Source: Halicephalobus mephisto
Taxonomy: Eukaryota > Nematoda > Chromadorea > Rhabditida > Panagrolaimidae
Reading direction: 5' to 3'
DNA: 64,000 bases
NCBI GenBank assembly: GCA_009193035.1
Contig: SWDT01000260.1
Coordinates: 1 to 64,000 of the forward strand
Positions within the stretch are counted from its first letter, which is position 1; every line of letters starts with the position of its first letter. Both the position numbers and the translations under genes were made by a program. Shown here one piece after another: positions 48,646 through 59,100 of the stretch. A model generated the notes under the pieces. The model had not been told where the DNA came from. It searched no databases and was given only the letters and a program-made list of their open reading frames with translations.

Positions 48646-51600
48646 TGCGCCAAAACTTAGAGGAAAAAGAGCTAATAATATACAGATGAAATGTTATGTA
48701 CATGTATCACATTAATACCTGAAAAATCAAATTAAAGGGTCGAAAATCTGGTAACAATCACGAATAAGAATACTGGGGGTTCTCAAGCAGGAGGAATATA
48801 TGGAATGTTATTTTTGGGGTACAAGAATTCCTCTCTCATCGAACCTCAAACGAGAATGAAGAATGCCATGGCATGACGGCAGGACTTTCGGCGCGCTCAG
48901 TCTACTGGAAGCAAGATAGAGAAGCCCCCGACTCTCAGACATTTCTGGAGGGCGGGCAGTCTCAGAAGAGTCGACGTGTCAGCAGAATATCGTCGTTCTC
49001 CCCGTTTTTCATAAGTGATTTGCCGTTACTAGTCTTTAAAAAGCAAAAAATACCGAAAATTGATATAATTCCATCTTTGAAAAATCTGGATGAGACATTT
49101 ACATAAAATTCTAAATTTGACATTTAGAGAATGTTTGTCCAAAACATTTGGTAACAAAAACCCACTATTGGTCTGATGGTGTGGGAGCCAAACTGAAAAC
49201 AAGCCTGAGGAAATGAAAAAAAATCTACTTTTCGGTAGTCGGGTTTTTTGCACATGCTCAACCCTCTCGTCACTAAATCGATGGCTTTTGTTTGTGTTGC
49301 TTCTGGGCCAGAAATTTGACTCATTTTTACAAGAACAACTTTATGTCAATAGAAAAACAAAAGAAAATAGTCCATTTTACTATTTTAAATACCTTTAGGA
49401 ATCCTTCGAGAGCCAAAAGCATTTCGTTGGTTTAAATTTATAAAAATAAGTCTTCCGAAAAGTGGCTTGCACGCAATTTTTGGCAAGTAAAAATAAACCA
49501 TTTTTGAGAGCAAAATAAAGCTACTTCGGGGAATTGATCGAGTTCGATAGTGTTCCATGAAAGACGACTACTGAGATAAGGAAATACCAGCCAGCCATCC
49601 AAATCAGACAACCAATAGAGAACAGAATTATTTCCTTTAGTTTGATAGATGGTCTGCTTTTTGAGGAACGATGGACAACACCATTGTTTTGTTCCCGAAA
49701 TACCACAAAATGAGAGAAATACCGCTTTTGATCAAAGGTTGTTTAGTCAGTGGTAAAAATAAACTATGAACGTTATTTTGAAATAGGAAAATGAAATCGA
49801 ATGATCCAACATCGATAACACGGAGGCTGGTCGGTCGTCGACAACGCAGGAACACGCATATTTGAGTTTTTCACCTTCCATTTTTGCCTAGCAAAATAAA
49901 AATACCGGTTTTAATAGAAGAGAAGGAGTTTTGATTCAGTTTCTGGCATGTTTAAAAGCGTTTCGCGCTGAAGAAATCGAAAAGAAAACTGAGCGGGACA
50001 ATCAGCTTCCCGAGGCCGAGCTCTCGCGCAACGTGACCCATCCGGACATGTGCATGCATAACTGTCGAATCCCCTTTGAAATAAGAGAAAAAACCAGAGC
50101 GGTTGGTAGGCCAAGGAAGGGTGTCGTCGATTGTGTATAGGAAAAACACAGGAAAAAAACGAATGTGAAAAGACAAGGACGTCAGAGTACCATAGAATGC
50201 GCAATCTCTAGGTGGTCGTGCAGGAAACTTTCTATTTGTTGTTGAGGCAATCACGACTCGTCTTTCGTAGAGGTAAATGTGGATGGTTCAAGAGAAAGAA
50301 GCAAAGAAAAATAAAATAGAATGATGGAAATGAAAACGTTTGGAATCTAGACAGCTATATTGTCAACAAAACCACGCAAACGAACACGAAAGGTAAGTTT
50401 GGAAACACGGTTAATTTACTACTCGATGGAAAGACTGTCAACTTGCTTTACAAACATCTACGTAAGTCCGAACGAATGAGAATTTTGAATAAAATTTCCC
50501 GATCAACGGATGTGCCAAGGCCAAAAACGGAACTAGCCCAAACTTTCGAGATTGCAAATGGCAGGATGTCGAGGACTGCCTGCGGCGCTCGAAATCGGCC
50601 GTTTCTCTCAGTGTCCTGGTCCCTCCCCTGGCGATTATGTAGATAGACCTTCCTCATCCGGACTTGGCCAACGAAAAATGAGTAGAAATTTTCAAATGTG
50701 GTCTCGGCACTTTTTTCAATACCGAAATCCGCAAATATTTGTTTGCATTTTCCAAACTAATGTGGGAGAAAAAATGACAAAAGTATGCTTTTTCAAGACC
50801 GACATTGCTTGAGTCCCAAATAAGTGAGAAAACGAGTTGAATTAAAAAAGATCCCTGCAAACTCGAACAAAAACAAATTATTTTCGTTCGAAGTATAGAG
50901 AAGTGCATTTCAGAAAATTGCCATATTTAGAAGGAATAGATATCTAATTTCTAAAGAAAGTGGAACATTGACAATACAAGATTTTTAAAAGACGAATATA
51001 TGGTTTCCCTAAGTCAATACGTCGATAGATTCGATTCCCTTCAACGTTTTTCAAAGGGAAAAAACAGAAATACTAATGGGAAAACCAATGTACTTTGGTA
51101 TATAAACGCTTATTTCATTGATATTGGCGTCCGCTGATCGATTCTGTCAAATAACTAATCTGTCAAACAAAAATTGATTGAATACAGATTTGCAAAGCTA
51201 GTTTACTGACAATATACGAAATCGTTGAAAACATTTGTTCCCGGTAAATTTTCCGTCAGAACTGAAACAAAATGCCGGGGAGATTTGAAGAGCTTAAACA
51301 CAAGCCGCAGATCAATTTTGAAGCCGGGAAAATAAGAAATCAATCTTTGACTTTTATAAAAAATATGAAAACTGATTTGTCCCACCAAGCGGAGCTCGAT
51401 TTAAAGATTGATCTCCCAGTCAGCTGATTATTGGCTTTAGATGTTAAAAAACGCCCGACTGAGAGTTGAAAGGAATTAAATGAAACATAATGGAAGATGT
51501 CAGGTACGCACTTTGCAATTTTGAAACAAGTCCTGCGGTTAATCGAAACGTAATGACTTAGAGAAATCGTTTCTATCAATAACGTAATAGCGAAAAATAT

Positions 51601-52677
51601 TGTTGTATAAGAATGGCTTTGGCATAAGTAATGCGTAGGCTAACAGCAGCTTCCCATCTTTTCGTAGCTATTTTGGACGGCAAAAAACGGACACTTGAAA
51701 GACAGATTCAGCACCTAGAGAGGTGTGCTGTCTTATCGCATCAACAGAAAGCAATGTAACCAAGAATTAACTCTAAAGGAAATCGCAAACCACTAAAAAG
51801 CACATAAATATAGTTTAAAGTTAAAACGAAAGAAGAATTAATTCACGGATAAATTTAACGGAATCGACAATATATTATCTAGGGCTGAACAAAGAGCTCG
51901 TTAGAAGTAGTCAATAAATGATACAGCCCACGAATTATCAGGGTAACTTTGCTTAGGGTATAAAAAACAAGTCATCTCAGTTTTGCAAAACAGCCAAGAG
52001 CGAAAGGAGGCAAAAACGCTGTTTGTCACCATGCCGCTCTTGGTGACTGACTTGCCTTCGCTTCCCAAAGACCAAGAGACAAGAAAGTTAACATCAGAGT
52101 CCGACAGACTTTTTTCCAAGACAGAAAAGACGGGGCTCAATCGAAACGCGAATGGCAAACTTATTCCTGGAGCAAAATAGCGTTTCTATACTATTACTGA
52201 ACTCGCGAAAGACTAAAGTAGTTTCAAAAAGCCTGTTTGTAAAATAAAAGCATTCTAACGACAATTATATGAAACTTACACGTACGTAGGTCGAAGATTA
52301 GAATCCATAAAATGAGGGGAATTCCAGGCATTTAGTTATATATAGAACGTAGCCTGTTTTTCGTGGTAAGATCCCCAAATTGGCGCTCAAGAACGAAGGG
52401 CATCGCAGCCATTTTTGACCAAACCCAATTCGATCAAATTGCGTCACTTTTTACCTTTGCTTTTCTGTGGCGCAACATTTCTAATCCTTTTTGTCCTTAT
52501 TCAATTGTGTTCAGATTTATTTACGTGTCGTTCCATAAACATTTTTGATACAAAACATACTCTATATTAAAACTCTAGCCATTCTTTCTGAATTCAATAT
52601 CACAGTTGATCAGAGAATAATCACGGGATATTAAAAACAATATGTATATTGATTTATCTCGTTATGTAGAGCCTTTT
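48646..52677. other. About 4 kb without a supported gene, upstream of Musashi and downstream of TBP
   Basis: Three parts have raised GC and may hold promoters or 5' noncoding exons of Musashi: 48870-48990, 49930-50260 and 50440-50650. A hairpin-like CAGCACCT...AGGTGTGCTG lies near 51708-51731. Open frames on both strands are short, without family motifs. The region is plausible as long-range regulatory DNA of Musashi, but nothing in it proves that. Confidence 0.4.
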
Positions 52678-53795
52678 CTATTTTTTGAATCCTTTCAGAA
52701 TAGGATAAATCTGATTAAAAGCATCGTCGATATCCTTCTTGTATTTCGCCCCCGTAATAACCACTTTCCCGCTGACGAATATCAGCAACACGACACGCGG
52801 CTGAACCATCCGATAGATTAAACCCGGGAAGAGTTCAGGTTCGTAGGCACTGAATTGGGAGTGGGTAACGCACAGACCCTCCAGTTGAATCGGGAATTTT
52901 ACATCGCATGAACCGACCATATTTTGAATCTACAACCACTCATGTACTCGGAAGCAATAATGATCAAGTACTTACCTTGAACTCTGTAAACTTCGCTTTG
53001 AACCCAAGTTTTTGTACAATCCGAGCATATTTCCTGGCTGCCAATCTACTGGCATCTTCTGATTTCGCACCGGTACACACCATTTTTCCGGAAGAAAATA
53101 TTAGAGCAGTTGTCCTAGGCTCTCTGATTCTCATTATCACAGCTGCAAAACGTTTGGGATTATATTCAGCATTCCTTGCATGAAGAGCAATTTTTTTCAA
53201 GTCAAGTTGTACTCCGAGGTTCACTGTAGATACAATATTTTGTAAAGTTGGGGAAGGGACATCAGCTGCGGGGATCACAGACCTCGGGGTTGCTGGCATG
53301 GCTGTTGGAATGTTTGATGGAGGAGCGTTGAAATTGCTTTCAGCGTTGTTACCGGCAAGTGGAGTCATAGGAATGGCTAGACTACTTACAGAAGCTGGAT
53401 CTATATATGCACCAGGGATATTGGGTATATTCATGACGCTCCCCGGCCCCCTATCATTGTAGTTGCTAATAATTGACCCAGGACCGTTTTGACTATTCAG
53501 AATGGAAGCTGCAGAGGAAATTTCATATATCGATTTTATTGTTTCCAAACATACCTGGCCCGTTTCCGTGTGTATCTATGTTTCTTGATATTATTGAGGC
53601 AGGTCCGTTATGTCCGAACATTGATGCAGGGGCGAATACGGACCCAGGACCGCCGATGAGGGAGTTAGGTCCCCCGATGAACGAGGAGCCGGGTCCGAGC
53701 ACCGACCCCGGACCATGATGGACAGCCGGAGTGTGCCCCAACAAGGAGCTCATCATCGAGCTCGGCTGAGCGGGGCTTGCTCCATAAGATTCCAT
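52678..53795 (-). CDS. TBP: TATA-box-binding protein (TBP)
   Basis: Three exons: 53795-53555, 53508-52976, 52929-52678; 341 residues. TBP nucleates pre-initiation complexes for all three nuclear RNA polymerases. The saddle core (about 161-341) shows both direct repeats: [34 protein letters not shown] and [17 protein letters not shown] in the first, then [30 protein letters not shown] and [15 protein letters not shown] in the second. The N-terminus has no glutamine tract. Instead GPGS, GPAS or GPNS recurs at 28, 34, 42, 49, 64, 79, 89 and 101, a pattern kept across the first splice junction, which supports the model. The ATG directly abuts a CTTTAG acceptor. Confidence 0.97.
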
Positions 53796-54512
53796 CTAAA
53801 GATCTCGATATAGAAATCCGAAACATCCGACCGCGTGTTGGCATAAATATGGACCACAAACGCCGTAGCACCATATTGTTTTATCAGTAACCTTCTGATT
53901 GAGACAAACTAAGTAAACATGACGAATAAAATTACGTTTACATTTATAGATCCACTGACTTTCGATATGGATTTCTTTTGTATACTTGAGACCATTCCAG
54001 ACTGCATGCAAAAATGCATAGCGAGTTGTATTTTTTCGTTCCGAGACACTATTTTCATTCCCTTGAGTCCTCTGCGTGCGACTTATTTTCTTTCTCATCA
54101 AAATGACGAGAAATTGTTGTCTGGAGTTTACTTATATGTCCTCTGTCATATAAACACCCGTAGTTTTAATCAATAGGCTTTGTCATCCTTGAGATTGCCG
54201 CGCGAGAATTATTTGTTTGTCCATTTTTTTTCCGATCGATAGGATGCATGAACATTTTTTAATTGCTTTCCTTATATCCCTTGATCTGTCAAAATGATTA
54301 ATTTTAGTGATTCTAAGTTGCTTGTGACCTCTTTGTTAAGCGCGTTCATCCGGTAGTTAGCTTTTTGATGAACTGACAACTGTGCGTCTCCGTTGGCGCG
54401 TTTTGTCATCATCCCGTCCGTCGTTTTACCTTACCTCAAGATTTGTCATCAAATATCGTTTATCCATGAATTGTCAGTACTTTTTATCTTTCCTTTCCAG
54501 GTATCTTCAGAC
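53796..54512. promoter_or_regulatory. Shared upstream region of divergent TBP and RPN6
   Basis: The 717 bp between the two start codons must hold both promoters. TTTGTCATC occurs three times in the RPN6 orientation (54179-54187, 54402-54410, 54442-54450); its first eight bases fit WWTRTCAT, the C. elegans SKN-1 consensus, and SKN-1A controls proteasome genes there. TTTGTCAT also occurs elsewhere in this AT-rich window, so the match is suggestive only. TCCTTTCCAG at 54491-54500 ends 12 nt before the RPN6 ATG. Confidence 0.4.
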
Positions 54513-55860
54513 ATGTCTGGTGGAACGCTTATGGAGCAAGTTTCTTCCTCCCATCTCGCTTCTGAGACGAACATTGCTGGTCTATTGGAATATGGTGAGT
54601 TATAGTCTTCTAGGAGAGGTTTTAGTTGGCTTTTCAGTCCATTCTCCACTTTCCGACAATGAAGATGATATAAAGAAACGTGAAGAGTCCTTGTTGGAAC
54701 TCGGAAAGATGTTGGCAGACACGAATCAACCCGAACAACTACGCGCTGTCATCCAGGATGCCCGGCCATTCTTCATTTCCATTGGTACTGCTAAAGCAGT
54801 CAAGATCATTCGCAGCTTAGTCGAACTTTGTTTGAGAATTCCCGGCGGTGATGGCGACGTTAAGGTTAACTTATGCAATGAGTGCATCCAATGGGCAGAA
54901 GGACAAAATCGGGTTTATCTCCGTCAGATTCTCCAGGCTCGACTTATTCGTCTCTACAATGACCTCGGACGTCACCCACAGGCTACTGCATTGGCTGCAG
55001 AATTGATTCGCGAACTGAAGCGTCTTGACGACAAGGATCTCATTGTCGAAGTCCAGTTGGAGAACAGCAAAGCGTGCTACAACTTGTCTTCTCACAGTAA
55101 GGCTCGTGCTGCCCTTGTTTCTGCTCGGACGACCGCGAACTCGATGTACATCCCTCCTCGTATGCAGGCTGCTTTGGACATGCAATCGGGAATTCTTCAT
55201 GCCGGTGATGATCGTGATTTCAAAACTGCGTTTTCCTATTTCTTTGAAGCTTTTGAAGGTTTTGATTCCGTTGGTGACCAGGAGGAAGCTCTTCGCTCAC
55301 TCAAGTACATGCTCTTGTGCCAGGTTATGCTTGGAAATTATGACGAGGTCAAAAGTTTACTGATGCACAAAACAGCCATGAAGTACACTTCTACTGAACT
55401 CGACGCCATGGTAGCCATTTCAGAGGCTGCGAAGAAGCGGTCCATGGCTGACTTCAACGCTGCTTTCGGAAGATATCGGGAAGAACTTCAATGTGACTCT
55501 GTTATTCGCAAACACTTTAATTCTCTGAGTGCTACTATGCTGGAGAAGGACTTGTGCCGTCTAGTCGAACCCTACTCCCAAGTTCAAATTGCTCACATTG
55601 CAAAGACGATCGGAATGGATATTGACAAGGTTGAACGCAAGCTTTCGCAGATGATTTTGGATAAGAAATTTTCGGGTATGATTATAGGTGAAGATGTATA
55701 TGACGATTGGTTTTCAGGTTGCCTTCATCAAGGGGATGGTCTTTTGGTTGTGTTCGAAGTTCCTGGTCCTGACCGCACTTATGAACTTGGTGTTGAGACC
55801 ATTCATGCTATGAGTGAAGTGCTTGATGCTCTTTATGCTCGTGCTCGTGCTATCCGTTAA
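54513..55860 (+). CDS. PSMD11: 26S proteasome regulatory subunit RPN6/PSMD11
   Basis: Two exons: 54513-54594 and 54638-55860; 434 residues, human 422. RPN6 is a lid subunit that clamps the 19S lid to the 20S core; raised RPN6 increases assembled proteasomes and longevity in C. elegans. The N-terminal helical repeats include REESLLELGKMLA, FISIGTAKAVKIIRSLVE and EAQ-type blocks. The PCI domain occupies about 280-400, and the C-terminal helix ends DALYARARAIR. The motif LHQGDGLLVVFE, present in PSMD11, separates it from other PCI lid subunits. The start was taken after the acceptor at 54500; the frame upstream of 54638 is intronic. Confidence 0.96.
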
Positions 55861-56199
55861 CGACGTTATTTTTCTACAAGAACGCCTCCACTCATCACTA
55901 TTTTTGACGGTTTCGTGACCTCATCAGCACATTATCGCTTGACACTCAATGATTTGGGGAATCGATCTGTTGGTTATGTAATTTACGTTCATGTTAAAAT
56001 CATGCGTTCAAAATAAATTAAAACGGTGTTCTGTCTGTAGTTTTCCGTGGTAGCTTGTCCACATCCAAAGTATCTAGTCCAATTCACGGTGTTTTCCCAA
56101 TTTTACTCTTTGACGATTTCAGGGATCATTTGTTGTAAACTGAGTGACTACTACAAATCGAGAGCGAGTAAATTATCTTCTAGATATTCCTTATAGAGG
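55861..56199. other. RPN6-CNOT1 intergenic region
   Basis: 339 bp with AATAAA at about 56012, 150 nt after the RPN6 stop, and a CTTATAG acceptor-like site ending 3 nt before the CNOT1 ATG. The spacing is larger than typical nematode operon gaps, but downstream trans-splicing cannot be excluded. Confidence 0.4.
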
Positions 56200-59100
56200 A
56201 TGGCGGGTTCTACTGGGAGGTCTTACAAGGCGAATTTTCATGCCATTCTTGTCGAACATGGACGATCGTTTACCGATTCCGTCGATAAATGTGCTGGGCT
56301 GATAATGGCAGCTGCTGAAAACAATCCCGCTGCTATTGATAGTCGATTTGCTGCTGACCTCATTATATCGATCATGTCCCATAATCGTCCAGAATTCTCA
56401 AGTGATACCTACGACGACAGTTTTTGGCTTCCCGTAAATGATGATGTCCTCGCTGCCCAAATCCACCCTACTGTCTTAATGAGGGCATTACTACAAATAG
56501 TGAGAGTTCTGCACATGTGAATTGTCCGTAAAACGAGGTAATTTCAGAATCAAGACATCACAATGGAGAGAGTGATTGCTCGGTTTAAAGAAACTTCTTC
56601 TTTTCTCGTCCGAGATAAGGCTGGAGTTCACTTCGTCTCTAAATGTATAGCATTGCTGACCCCAAATAACTTCTTTCCTGTGGACCAGATCCTTCGAGCC
56701 TGGTTACATGATCAGAATCAAATTGGTCAGCTCTCTTGGATCGGTCAACTCTTACTTAATCCGGATATCGTCTGTTTTGGCGACTTGACTCGACGTCCAT
56801 TGAACATCAGCTGTCTTAAGATCCCCCCGGATGAGAATAACCGAGAAATCCGGAATTGGTTAGCCTTTGGTTCCGCATTAAAAATGACAGTTTGATATTT
56901 TAGGCTCTCGTTGGAGCTCTTGGATACATTTTTAGATCTTGCGGATCGACACGAAAAGTTAGTAATCGATATCATTGCAAAGAAACATGATCACCTCATC
57001 GGAGGTGAAGTCAGACCTCTGATTCCAGCGACACAATGCCCAGATCTTCTCATTCTTGGGTGTATTCAGCTTGTTGTCTGTTTTAAAAACCCAATTTCTA
57101 TACAAAACAATTGTTTCAGAAGCCTTTGAACGATTTCCGGAAAGCTTTGCTTAGACAGCTGGTGGTTCAGCTTATGATCAACCAAACAAACGCTGTTCCC
57201 GTTCTGAACGTGCTCTGGAATACAGAAACCTTTGGTGGACTCTCTCTGATCCAACGTCTTGTTGTTGAAGGCCTGGCTCTCTTCTACAAGGTCGGATCTG
57301 AGGAGAATGCTCATTTGAGATTGACTAAAATCCTCGAAGTCGCTCATGAGTTGAAGCCAAATGGACTAGGCGAGCTCTTCAACGTGACTCAATTCGACTT
57401 TACCATTGATTTGGCTTGTCTGGCTGCTAGAAGAGATTTCTTGAAGCTCGACAAATTCCTCGATGATAAATTAACGGAGCATTCTGTAAGTCCGTGTGCA
57501 GAGAAAAAAGAAAATCTGATATTTTAGGAGGTATTCGCTCAACATCTAGTGCAATATATAAAACAACGATATCCGCCTATGCCAGGCCAAGTTGTGTCGT
57601 TGAGCAAGGAGACCTTCCAGACCATGTACAATGCTCTTCAGTTACGGGCTTCCTACTCTCCGGCTATTGATAACGAGCTTCATCGACTTACGATGCATAT
57701 TCGTCAGACGGTAAACGGAAGTTAAACGTACTTGAGTAACGTACTTAATTTCAGACCAAGTCAGTTGAGCCTCGTCCACCAATGAGCATGTACGGGAACC
57801 AAGCTCCAACCCCTAACCCATTTCTTTACGGAAGAAGTGGTAATGCTTCTCCAGGTAAAACTGAAGATTAAAATTATGAGAAATATTGAGTATCACTCAA
57901 CAAGTAGTTTTATATCACAAGATGCGCGAGTCTGCATAACTCCGTCTCTACTTGGCCAAGTGTAAGCAGATGTACGAACAGACTTCCCATGTCTTATTCG
58001 CTGAGAGAGTGCGCGTGTCTGTAGAGTTGCGGACCGACCGTGAGTCGGTCCCGACACGCTTTGCCCGATTGGCAAGGAGTGAGAGTGCTTGCCGGCAATT
58101 CAGCGCGTTCCACTTTTTCGTTATTTGAAACCCAGTGATTTTTTATAACAATGACTGAAGAACATAATAATAACCTTATGGGTCTCCCGGTTGGCGGATC
58201 GATAATATCCTTTCATTCTATGAACTGAATCTTATTTGTTCATTTGTTCTTTTGATTCCGACGTCGCGCTCCATTCTCTTGGTGAAAGTTGATTAGCGAT
58301 CGAGTATTTGTTTTTATGGAAGATTTAGGAAGAAAATCTTGTCGATTAGGGTGTTTGAGAGTGACGAATATATGGAAATTTTCAGGACATCTTATTTCAA
58401 ACGGATCGATGACCACTCCTGTGTTCGGCAATAGTCAACGGCCACTGGGTGCCAGTACCCCGACGTATCCATATACTAATAACATGGATATACGGAATCC
58501 GATATCAGATATTTATCGAGGCAACATGAATCCAGCTCCTCCGACGGGCTGGGGAAATTCTACGACAACTGGATGGTCATCAAGATCAACTCCAGTCCCG
58601 GTGAACCCCCCAATGGATTTCCGGCCTTCGTTCGCTCAACCGAGTAGCTCAGCACAAGGTCACAATCTAGTCGGTGGTGGGATGAATTTGAGCAGTGGAA
58701 TGGACAACCAAGGATTAGACCAAGTATTCACCGAGGAGATTCAAGATGAAGCGAATTCGTACTTCCAGCGGATGTTCACGGACAACAGTCAGCTCCCAGT
58801 TTCTGAGTTCATCAAGAAGATGGCGGAATTCCGGAATTCTCCTAACCCAAGAGAACGGGATATTCTGAACTGCGTGATCAAGAATCTTTTCGACGAGTTT
58901 AAATTCTTCAATGAGTATCCTGAATACGAACTCAAGACGACAGCAGAAGTCTATGGAGGGTTTATCAACGAAGGCATCGTGCAAAATCTGCAATTCGCGA
59001 CAGCTGTTCGTCGAGTTATTGAAGCGATCCATAACCCACCAGAGATGCCGTTGTTCACCTTCGGGATTGTGGCCTTAGAAGCTTGCAAAGGGGTTCTGCA

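Noticed and set aside
51708..51731. CAGCACCT...AGGTGTGCTG as a pre-miRNA
   Set aside because: The stem is only 8-10 bp with a bulge and does not extend into a 22-nt duplex.
54382..54637. Upstream extension of the RPN6 frame to 54382
   Set aside because: The frame is open through the first intron by chance; the exon at 54513-54594 supplies a normal N-terminus and consensus splice sites.
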